Assembly: GCF_021347895.1 (NCBI RefSeq)
Contig: NC_067129.1
Location: 31,347,690 to 31,411,689 of the forward strand
Length of the DNA: 64,000 nt
DNA from: Acanthochromis polyacanthus
Taxonomy: Eukaryota; Chordata; Actinopteri; Pomacentridae
Direction: 5' to 3'
Below, in pieces: positions 52,153 through 61,312 of the stretch. Position numbers and translations under genes: made by a program. Numbering within the stretch: position 1 is the first letter of the stretch; every line of letters starts with the position of its first letter. The notes beneath the pieces were generated by a model, which was not told the DNA's origin, made no database searches, and worked only from the letters and a program-made list of their open reading frames with translations.

Positions 52153-53990
52153 GAACATTAAGTCATGGTGTCTTGCAAAAAAGAATTAATATTGTGTATG
52201 ACTTCCAGAGCTTGGAGGACTGCATCCATCAATGACTCAAGTAACTTATTGATGAAGTCATCTTAAATGGCAAAGAAAACAGTCTTGCAGGGCTCCCAGA
52301 GTGCATCAAGACTCTTCGGTTTCATCTTCCAAGTCTTTTCCTTCATTTTACCCCAGACATGCTCAACAATGTTCATGTCTGGTGACTGAGTTGGCCAATC
52401 CTGGAGCTCCTGGACCTTCTTTGCTTTCAGGAACTTTGATGTGGAGGCTGAAGTATAAGAAGGAACGTCATTCTGCTGCAGAATTTGCCCTCTCTTATAG
52501 TTTTGGATGTAATGGGCAGCAAGAATTTCTTGATACTTCAGACTGTTGGTGTTACGGCCGCAGCCGTATTCTGGCTCCTCCCCTGTGTTTTGTGTGCGTT
52601 CCTCCTCTGTGCTTTGTGTGTGTGTGCGTGAGTGCTCGTGTGTGGTGTGCTGTCACTCCTCTCAGGCTGCTGTCAATCAGTGTCACCTGCCGACTAATTG
52701 GAATCAGCTGCTGGGCCCTCTTCAGCCAATCCGGTGCAGCCACGGCCCAGCATAAGAAGCCACTGGACCTGAGAGATGACGGCTTGTCACTGTACTCCAG
52801 TCTTGCCCATGTGCCTCATCGTAGAAACTTTGTTAGACAACCGTTCGTTTTGTGATTGTGGAGGCACTAGTCTTTTCGTTCTCGTTTGCTACACACGCTG
52901 TGTTTGCGTTTAGGATTATTTGGGTACATTTTGGATATCTTGTGTTAAATTTATAGCTCTAGTTTAGAGTCTCTTTTTGTTCCTGTTTATATTTATTTTC
53001 ACGTCGCACTAGTGTCCTCCGTTTTTCTTTTATTTTGGTACCTCTTTTTCATTTCTTTTTAATAAATATCTTTAAAGCCAACACCAACTGGCTCTTATGT
53101 TACTTCCCTCACCCACTACACAAGCCAGGGTTGTAACAGTTGGTGTTTCCATCCACTCTGCAGAGCTCTTGTACACCTCATACCGGATGTAACCCCAAAC
53201 CATGATTTTTCTTTCACCAAACTTGACTGTTTTCTTGGTGAATCTTGGGTCAGTGCGGCTTCTGCAGGATTTGCGTTGATTGGGATGCAGTTCAATGGAT
53301 GATTCATCAGAAAAATCAACCTTCTGCCACTTTTCATTGTCCATCCTTCCTGCAAGCTGTGGACCTTGGCAAATGCAACACGATTTGTTGTTGTCTTCTG
53401 TTTAATGCTGGTTTCTATGCACTAATTTGACTATGGAGGACACCGTGTGAGAGAATTTGACAAACTGTTCTTGTAGATACAGGGATTTCTGGCGACCAGT
53501 TCACGTGTAACTCTGTTGCAGTTGAAAAAGGGCTGGCCCTGGACTGTCGAAGCAACAGATGCTCTTCTCTAACAGGTATCTGCCTGATCTGGGCTTGTCA
53601 TAAACGTCACCCGTTTCTTCAGATCTTTTTCTTATCCTCTCTACTTGAAATTTGGAGGCATTAAAGCTGTCTGCCACCTCAGCAGGAGACTTGGTCTTCA
53701 GGGTCTTGATGATCAGCACTTTGGTCTGTGGTTGGATCTTTGGCATACTGTCGGGGTCAGGTTGGGCTTCATATGAAGGTCTTGTGTCTTGGGTTTCTTT
53801 TTATACACACCTGGGAATGTGTCAGTTACAGTATTTGTCATTTAAATCATTTAAATACATGACGAGACTTTTGTCCTTGCAAAAACGGATGTCATGGGCT
53901 TTACCAAGACGTGAACATCAGGACACTTTATGACGGGTTCAATTTGCACCCAGTTATTAATGTGAAAGCCCTTGACATTAAAATGAACCA
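52153..53990 (-). pseudogene. Degenerate Tc1-type transposase, split by a solo LTR
   Basis: Minus strand. The N-terminal helix-turn-helix part (53746 to about 53540) begins MPKIQPQTKVLIIKTL and includes SPAEVADSFNASKFQVERIR. A middle part (about 53344-53145) has KWQKVDFSDESSIELHPNQR and KIMVWGYIR, with the first catalytic aspartate in FSDES. The C-terminal part (about 52545-52190) has DWPTQSPDMNIVEHVWGKMK, with the last catalytic acidic residue in VEHVW. The three parts are in different frames with stops between them, and a 589-bp solo LTR separates the last two. The element cannot encode a working transposase. Outer ends are approximate because I could not pair the terminal repeats. Confidence 0.85.
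52550..53138 (+). mobile_element. Solo LTR (589 bp, 5-bp TSD) inside the Tc1 element
   Basis: Begins TGTTACGGCC and ends GGTTGTAACA, the TG...CA form of retrotransposon LTRs. It is flanked by the direct 5-bp repeat GTTGG (52545-52549 and 53139-53143). A polyadenylation signal AATAAA lies at 53061-53066. No internal retroelement genes remain, so it is the product of LTR-LTR recombination. It is younger than the Tc1 copy it interrupts and not related to the LTR at 56061. Confidence 0.88.
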
Positions 53991-54059
53991 TTTTTTGTGA
54001 GAACTGATTGATTAGAAATAAAGTTATATGCCATTTAAGGTTAGTATATCCTTATGCAA

Positions 54060-54160
54060 CAAGACTTTTGACAGGAATAGGGATAGACTCCAGCCCTGAT
54101 GGACCCTACAGAGGATCAAGTGGAGTGTACAAAATGGATGGATGGATGGATGGATGGATT
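54060..54160 (+). repeat. L2-like LINE tail fragment with (GGAT)n end
   Basis: GGGATAGACTCCAGCCCTGA followed by a short spacer and ATGGATGGATGGATGGATGG. Same tail as 8935-9232 but only its last part. Confidence 0.65.
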
Positions 54161-54175
54161 TTGTGTGATTCTAAC

Positions 54176-54711
54176 TGAACTCTGTCCTTGTCAGTGGGAC
54201 TCAGGTCAGGGTACCTTTCAGAGGTGTGAGTGGATCTGGGAGGATAAACGCCATCACAGTGAAGCTCTGTTCTGTTTAAAGGTGAGAAGGATGCACACAG
54301 CATGTCATGGAGGTGTAATATGTGTGTCTGCATCCCACCCTGGACCCACACTGGAGTCCACAGTGACCAGGACCGGAGTTCAGGGGAATCGCACCGGGAG
54401 GAGGGGAATTTCACGGGCAGCTGCACAGCGGTGGCCTGTGACAAGGTAAGTTTTAGGTTTAGATTTTATATTTATAATACACAAAGTTTTAAAATCTCCA
54501 ATGTCAGGTGAGAAATTTTCTGACATGTTTTCCTGCCCTTTTTTTCAGCCCCAAGTTCTATTGACTCCGGGACTCAAAACTGAAAGGAGGATGAGAAAAG
54601 ACCCCAGAGATGAGACACAGCTCCAGCAGAGACAATACGACGAGAAACTGAGATGACCACCAACCTATGAGACGACAGGACAACTTTATAAGGAGCAGAA
54701 TGTGCTGGTAA
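54176..54711 (+). other. Possible exons of an unidentified transcript
   Basis: A strong donor ACAAG|GTAAGT at 54446 and a strong acceptor TTTTTTTCAG at 54539-54548 bound a 103-bp potential intron. The joined phase-0 frame from about 54302 runs across the junction and continues QVLLTPGLKTERR to a TGA at about 54655. No domain is recognised. It could equally be a non-coding RNA or chance. Another strong donor (CAAG|GTGAGT) is at 55808 and a possible exon at 60911-61037. Confidence 0.25.
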
Positions 54712-54823
54712 TTTACATGTACTTTAGAAAGAATCACCCTGCAAATACTGCATGTTTACACAGAGATTTAGTATATCACTGAGAAACTATAGTTCTGTCA
54801 GAATCAATGAAAAATCAATCTAC

Positions 54824-55643
54824 TAAAATTCAAAAACTTTCCCTGTTGGTTTAATATCTTTGCTAATGGATACAAATCAGCAAGTCTTAAAGGTCTCATA
54901 GCAGACTCAACAACTTACATAAAACAAAAATGGGAAAAAGAAATGAACATGACAATAACTGAAGAAATGTGGACAAAAGCTTGGGAAGTTCAATTTTCAT
55001 CTACCAACTCCGGCAACTGGAGGGACTTCTGCTGGAAATCAGTTATTTGCTTCTTCATTACACCTAGACAAAAATCTAAGTTCAGCGTGGTCCCTCCACA
55101 CTGTTGGAGAGAATGCGGGGAAACAATGGCAGACTATGGACACATATTTTGGTCTTGTCCACTCATCCAACCTTTTTGGTTGGATGTAACTAACATCATT
55201 TCTAAAACACTTGGCTTTAATATAAGCTGTTCCTTCTCCATCTTATATCTCGGGTGTTTTTCAGAGGACCTTACAGCAGATGATGCCTATCTCTTGAAAA
55301 TTTTTATGGTATCAGCGAAAAAGGCCATAACAAAGTGTTGGCTACAGAAGCAGCCTCCTACCGTAAACCTTTTTACATCCATTGTAGAACAGATAAAGTT
55401 AATGGAACATATGACCTACGCACTTTGGCTCCAAGAGGAGCTAGGGAAAAGACGTTGGAAAAAATGGCTGGACTTTTCATATTGTGGCAGTATTATTTGA
55501 CATACATCATTTTTGTCTTTTTTCTTTTACTTGAAATGTTTTCTTAGTTGTGACCATCCCGTGACCTTTTTTATTTTTGTTCATTTGATTGTTTGTTTTT
55601 CATGTTTGAAAAATCTTTAAAAATAAAAGTTTAAAAAAAAAAG
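54824..55643 (+). mobile_element. 5'-truncated LINE-1 with target-site duplications
   Basis: The 15-bp duplication GAAAAATCAATCTAC (54809-54823) and GAAAAATCGATCTAC (55644-55658), one mismatch, brackets the insert. The insert ends in an A-rich tail (AAAATAAAAGTTTAAAAAAA). The open frame 54943-55500 (185 codons) encodes the C-terminal end of L1 ORF2, with CWRECGETMADYGHIFWSCP and the zinc-knuckle-like spacing C-x3-C-x7-H-x4-C. The reverse transcriptase and endonuclease are absent, so the copy is dead on arrival. Confidence 0.88.
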
Positions 55644-56060
55644 GAAAAATCGATCTACATGTTTTTTTTTAAAGTTACTTCCTGGACACCAAATGATTTC
55701 AATAAGGACGGAACATTGAGGAGGAGAAAGTCGTTAAGAAGAAAAGAATGATGGGAAACATGTCCAGGGCCAGTGCATGAGACGTGAGACCACTCAACTA
55801 ATACAAGGTGAGTCCATGGAGTGAACCGGGTCATTAGATACAGGGTTCTCACCCGGATTTTTTACAGTGTAACAGCAGGTCCTCCCGCATGCGCACGCAC
55901 AATAGCCTTCATTAAATCTCACGAGCGGCTGGCCCAGATGTCAGCCAATGAGCGTCACGCAGATGCTCCAAATGCTCGTGATTCTGGTCACTATTCACCA
56001 TACATGCCATCACGGAAACAACCGAGACATGCTAATTGTAACCCCGAGGTTGGAAGCTGT

Positions 56061-56222
56061 TGTGTAAGGGAACGTTAGTGAGGAATCTGTTGGGGTAACA
56101 CGGGGGGATTGGAGTGACGGGATGTCCGGTTCTAGTTGGAAAAGTAAACAGTTGAAAACAACCCGATCTCTGTCATTTCTATTTAGATAGAACCCACAGT
56201 GAGTTACAGGCGTAACATAACA
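56061..56222 (+). repeat. 5' LTR of the Gypsy element
   Basis: Starts TGTGTAAGGGAACG and ends GGCGTAACATAACA, directly followed by TGGTGTCAGATC, a TGG-starting primer-binding-site position. 162 bp is short for an LTR. The right boundary is inferred from the CA end plus TGG. Confidence 0.7.
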
Positions 56223-59200
56223 TGGTGTCAGATCAGTGGTTGTCCGGTAGAAGAGAAAGATAAACAAAACACCGGAACCGACGAAGGACGACGAGAGAAA
56301 AAAAAAAAGAGTCTAGAAGACCAACAAGTCCTGCTAGCGGCACCGTTAGCACAGCCACAGCTAGCCCAAGCGGCGCTACCTCAATACTTCCCGCCGACGA
56401 AGTTTGATTTCACAAAACCTGACGAATGGCCGAGGTGGTTCAAGCGTTATGATCGCTACAGAATTGCATCAGGGCTGGACAAACAGTCTCAGGACTTTCA
56501 GGTCAATGCTTTCATGTATTCGGCGGGGGAGGAGGCTGAAGACGTTTTGAATGTGCTGCCGTTAACGGAAGAGTAGAAGAAATCATATCAAGCCGTCATG
56601 GAGGCGTTCGGAAAGCACTTCGTGAGCAAGAGGAATGTGATATATGAAAGAGCCTGCTTCAACCGTCGGAACCAGCAACCGGATGAGAGTGTGGAGTCTT
56701 TTATTACTGCGGTGCACACGTTAGCTGAACACTGCCAGTTCGGAGCTCTGAGGGAGGAGCTGATAAGGGACAGAATAGTGGTGGGAATTCTAGATGCCAG
56801 GCTGTCAGAACGTTTACAGCTGGATGCAGATCTCACCCTAGAAAAAGCAATAACCCAAGTCAAACAAAGTGCAGCAGTAAAGAAACAACAACCGGTGCTG
56901 AGGAGAGCCGAGCAGACAGCAGGACTGATAGAAGGCATAACAAAGAAACAGAAGGGACGTAAATTTGTGTATGACAAAACAGACAGTCAGCCAGAAAAGT
57001 GTGGCAAGTGTGGGAATATGAAAAAACACCCATGGAAAGAATGCCCGGCACGGGATGCTGAATGTCCAAAGTGCCACAAAAAGGGACATTATGCTAAAAC
57101 ATGCAGGTCAGCAAAAGGGGTGCACGACATCACGCAGGGATACATGAGAGAGGAGGAAGATTTTGCTTTTTTGGGAGAAGTGAGGTCCAATGGAGAGGAT
57201 GAATGGGTCGGCGTAGTGCAGTTAAATGGGGAGGAGACGGCATTCAAGCTGGATACGGGGGCTGCAGTCACCGCGATTCCCAGCAGCACCTACTCCAGCC
57301 GAGTCCACGGGGCACTGCAGCAGCCAAAGAAAGTGCTTTATGGCCCAGGGCACCACAGACTTGAGGTTGAGGGGTGTTTTAAAGGGAGTCTGACATTAAA
57401 AGGCAAAACAACTAGACAAGAGGTTTATGTTGTTAATGAACTGTCCAGACCTCTGTTAGGCCTCCCAGCAATCAGGGCCCTCAATCTGGTGCAGCGCATC
57501 TATGCGGTGGAAGCACAGCAGAAGGACTTTAAGGCGCTGTTTCCCTCGGTGTTCAACGGGCTAGGGAAATTAAAGGAGCCCTACACTATCGCTTTGGATT
57601 CAGATGCTGTCCCACATGCTCTGTCTTCTCCACGTCGAGTGCCTCTCCCCCTTCGTGACAAGGTAAAAACTGAACTGGATCGCATGGTCAGCATGGGGGT
57701 CATCTCCAGGGTGACAAAACCCACACCCTGGTGTGCCGGGTTGGTCGTAGTGCCAAAACCCAAAAGCAAGATAAGGCTGTGTGTGGACTTAACACCGCTA
57801 AACAAGTGGGTTCAGAGGGAACGTCACATCCTTCCAGCTGTTGACCACACCCTGGGGATGCTGGCCGGGGCGAAAGTGTTCACAAAGCTGGATGCCACCT
57901 CCGGATTCTGGCAAATTCCACTGGCAGAGGAAAGTAAGCTGCTGACGACCTTCATCACCCCGTTCGGGCGGTACGCGTTCACCCGCTTGCCGTTCGGGAT
58001 TTCCTCTGCACCCGAACACTTTCAGCGGCGCATGTTGCAGATGCTGGAGGGTTGTGCAGGCACAGTGTGTCACGCCGATGACATACTGGTGTATGGGGAC
58101 AGCAAGGCCCAGCATGATGAGAGGCTCTGTCAGGTTCTGAAGAAACTCCAGGAGGAGGGACTGACGTTGAATGGCGAGAAATGGGAGTTTAGCAAGAACA
58201 GCATTACTTTTCTGGGCCACCGCATCTCAGTGGAAGGCGTGACGCCAGGGAAAAGGTCAAAGCTATACAGGAGATGCCGGCACCAACTGATGTTGAGGGA
58301 GTGAAAAGACTCATGGGAATGGCAAACTATCTCAGCAAGTTTCTGCCACACCTCGCATCGTACATTCGCCCAATCAAAGATCTGCTGTGTGGGAAGAATG
58401 AGTGGTGTTTGGGAAGCACCACAAAAAGAGGCTTTTAGAAGGCTCAAGTCTGAGCTCAGCTCTACACAGGTGCTGGCTGCCTACTCACCGACAGCGGAAA
58501 CGTGCGTGTCAGCAGACGCCTCATCCTTCGGTTTGGGGGGCGTCTTCACCCAGCGGCAGCCAGATGGAGCATGGAAACCGATCGTCTTCATTTCATGAGG
58601 TATGTCAGAGACTGAAAGACATTACGCTCAGATCGAAAAGGAAGCTCTGGCAGCTACGTGGGCATGTGAACGTCTGTCCTCTTACCTGCTGGGACTGAGA
58701 TTCAGGTTGGAGACAGACCACAAACCCCTAGTACCATTACTCAGCACCAAGGCTCTGGATGAACTCCCACCGAGAGTGCTGAGGTTCAGGCTGAGGCTGC
58801 TGAGATTTTCATTTGATATTGTACATGTGCCAGGGAAGAGCCTGATAACAGCTGACACTTTATCCAGGGCCTCAATCCAACACACCTTCTCGGCGGAGGA
58901 AAAGGAGAACGAGGCTGAGGTAAAAGTGTTCCTGGACGCTGTCACTCAGAGTTTCCCCGCCACAGAACACCGTCTGAAAGAAATAACGGCAAAGCAGAAA
59001 GCTGACCCAATCTGTGCACAACTGATCCAGTACTGTGAGACTGAGTGGCCAGAGAGACACACACTGCCCCTCGAACTGACTCCCTTCTGGCCTGAAAAAG
59101 ACAGCCTCACCTTAAATGGACAGCTACTCCTCCGAGGACAACGCATCGTCATTCCAAGTGAGCTGAGGAGGAAAATCTTAGAGCAGCTGCACAGCGGGCA

Positions 59201-60250
59201 CCAAGGGGTCGTTAAATGCCGTGCTAGGGCCCGCCAGTCAGTCTGGTGGCCAGGACTGTCGACCCACATCAGGCAGATGGTGGAGAACTGTAACGTCTGT
59301 TCACAGCATCGTGCAGAGCAGAGAGAGCCGCTGCTGACAACAGCTGTGCAGGAGAGACCATGGCAACGTGTTGGCACGGACTTGTTCGTTTGGGAAGATA
59401 GCACTTACCTGCTTATAGTGGACTACTTCTCACGCTACATAGAAGTAGCACACATCAGAGTAGCTACTGCCGAGACTGTAGTGGCCGCTCTTAAGGATGC
59501 TTTCAGTCGCCATGGGACACCAGAAACGGTTATGTCCGACAATGGGCCACAGTACAGTGGTTCAGTGTTCCAGTCCTTCGCCACAGCATATGGATTTGCT
59601 CACGTCACCAGCAGCCCCAGATATCCACAGGCCAATGGAGAAGCGGAGCGGGCTGTTGCCACAGTCAAAGGGCTGTGGAAAGGTGGAGGGGACAAAGCGA
59701 GGGCGCTGCAGGCTTACCGTGCTACACCCCTGGAGAGTGGCTACTCTCCAGCACAACTCCTCATGGGGAGAAATATCCGCTCTGACATTCCCCAAGTCCC
59801 AGCTGCACTTCGTCCTCGGTGGCCAAGCATCAAACAGTTCCAAAAGGTGGAAAGCCGGGCAAAAGAGAACCAGCAGCGCCGGTACAACCTGCGCCACAGA
59901 GTTCGGGTTCTGCCCCAACTGCAGTAAGGCCAAGAGGTTTGGCTGCCTAAGAAAACAAACATGGGACTGTTGTGCAGGAAGCGTCGACACCTAGATCCTA
60001 CATTGTGGACACGGAGGAAGGTTTACTTAGGCGTAACCGCACACACATCCGCCCAGTTCAAAACACTCAGACACCTATACCTGACATCACTGATACGCCT
60101 GAGATCACCCCAGAGTCAAGCAACATAGACATACCCACACACATCGAAACAGCAGCAGACAGATACACACATGCAGACATAGATGCATCCAACACATATG
60201 TTACAGCATCAGGCCGAGTCTCACGTCCTCCCAGACGCCTGGATTTATAA
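56223..60250 (+). pseudogene. Broken gag-pol of a Gypsy retrotransposon (K02A2.6-like type)
   Basis: Gag (about 56390-57000) ends in a cysteine-rich region with the CCHC knuckle CPKCHKKGHYAKTC at about 57063-57104. The protease has FKLDTGAAVTAIPS near 57245. Reverse transcriptase (about 57590-58250) has LDATSGFWQIPL, RLPFGISSAPEHFQ and the catalytic HADDILVYG. RNase H follows (about 58480-58880, with SADASSFGLGG). Integrase (about 59140-59720) has the H-H-C-C zinc-binding region, GTDLFVWEDS, SDNGPQYSG and NGEAERAV with the D, D, E residues. Gag and pol share one frame. Breaks: TAG at 56574-56576, frameshifts near 58250 and 58400, TGA at 58596-58598, TAA at 59925-59927 and a frameshift near 59955. 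It cannot make a full polyprotein. Confidence 0.9.
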
Positions 60251-60487
60251 GACATTGTTGAGTTTACTGTGGAAAAAAAAAAATGGAATTGTATTCTAAT
60301 GTTGTGTTGGAAAGAAAGCAATATGTCACTCAGGGTTATACAGTTCATGGTTATGTATTTAAGAGTTAAGTACATAAGAGTGAATCTTATTAGTTATGTT
60401 CCTACAGAGTAAGTGTGTTCACTTAAGGATAAAAGGTTATATAAATACTGTGTTGGTGGAGGTGAGATCCAACTTAAGGGGAGGTGT

Positions 60488-60592
60488 TGTGTAAGGGAAC
60501 GTTAGTGAGGAATCTGTTGGGGTAACACGGGGGGATTGGAGTGACGGATGTCCAGTTCTAGTTGGAAAAGTAAACAGTTGAAAACAACCCGA
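60488..60592 (+). repeat. Truncated 3' LTR of the Gypsy element
   Basis: Matches the first 106 bases of the 5' LTR (one G deletion, one G-to-A change) up to AACAACCCGA, then similarity stops and the outer TIR element resumes. The preceding AAGGGGAGG is the polypurine tract. Confidence 0.85.
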
Positions 60593-60910
60593 ACAGGTCA
60601 ATCGACAGGAAAGTACGGCTGAGGTGGTGAGGACATAAATTAACCTACATAGGCACCCAGTGGATAAAAACAAACGCACATGGCGTTATCTGTCAAAATA
60701 ACAGTGTAGCGGCCCTAATCACAGCGTAATCTTTTAAACTGACAGCATAATAGCCCATTATGACAGCGTAACGGCCCGTTACGCTGAAATGCGCTGGCGA
60801 GAACCCTGAGATACTTGATGTTTACATGAGCATATGCAGTTCTACAGCTCAACTGTGACTATTTATCTGTGATTTAATGAACCTTCTTGCTGTGTTTTTG
60901 CTCTCTTTAG

Positions 60911-61037
60911 AGCTCTCTCTCCAAGACACCCAGTAAAATGAAAGATCAGATCAGGACAAGGAACTTGGGTAAGGAGCAGCTCCAGCATGTGAACTCAGAC
61001 TATGGAAGAGGGGATGCTTATTTCAGTGACACAAAAG
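60911..61037 (+). other. Possible exon, 127 nt, unidentified
   Basis: Flanked by an acceptor TTTTTGCTCTCTTTAG (ending 60910) and a donor AAAAG|GTGAGA (61038). Open throughout in one frame, with KTPSKMKDQIRTRNLGKEQL and NSDYGRGDAYFSDTK. Not part of the adjacent repeat array or TIR element as far as I can see. No family recognised; it could be a chance pairing of splice-like signals. Confidence 0.3.
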
Positions 61038-61139
61038 GTGAGACAACAAAGAAATCTAATTCAGTTGTGTTTCATTAGTTTGTGTATGTTGTGCGCTATA
61101 ACAAAGGCCATCATCTACCCATTAGCTATATCTTTTATC

Positions 61140-61312
61140 CTAAATAAAGTTGCAGGGCTGCAGGTCACCAGTCCACCTCAGAGCAATCACAAAGAGACAG
61201 ACAACCATTCACACTAATCCGTCAGTTTCAGTTAGAATCAATAGTTAACCTTCCATGTATGTGCTTGGATTGCAGGAGGAAGTCAGGGCACAAAGAGAAA
61301 ACTCCACAGTCA
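61140..61312 (-). mobile_element. Antisense copy of an L2-like LINE tail
   Basis: Reverse complement reads GTGTGAATGGTTGTCTGTCT and GACTGGTGACCTGCAG, with CTTCCTCCTGCAATCCAAGC for the TCCTCCCACAGTCCAA part of the tail at 8935-9232. Diverged. Confidence 0.6.

Larger units (their letters stand above)
56061..60592 (+). mobile_element. Gypsy-type LTR retrotransposon, 3' LTR truncated
   Basis: The 5' LTR (56061-56222), a gag-pol region in the usual Gypsy order (gag, zinc knuckle, protease, reverse transcriptase, RNase H, integrase), a polypurine tract AAGGGGAGG at 60476-60484, and a 3' LTR start (60488-60592). The two LTRs differ by one substitution and one single-base indel over about 105 shared bases. 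So the insertion is recent despite several breaks in the coding region. No TSD is expected because the 3' LTR end is missing. Confidence 0.9.
55841..60808. mobile_element. TIR DNA element that hosts the Gypsy insertion
   Basis: Left end CAGGGTTCTCACCCGGATTT then TTTACAGTGTAAC. The right end is the imperfect inverted copy GTTACGCTG...GGCGAGAACCCTG. The flanks carry AGATA directly on both sides (55836-55840 and 60809-60813). The native part is only the outer segments, about 55841-56060 and 60593-60808. The right segment has palindromes such as GGCCCGTTACGCTG and repeats of CAGCGTAA. No transposase is seen. Superfamily not assigned. Confidence 0.6.

Noticed and set aside
52301..52855. 184-codon plus-strand frame
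   Set aside because: Crosses the boundary between antisense Tc1 transposase sequence and the solo LTR, so it is a chance fusion.
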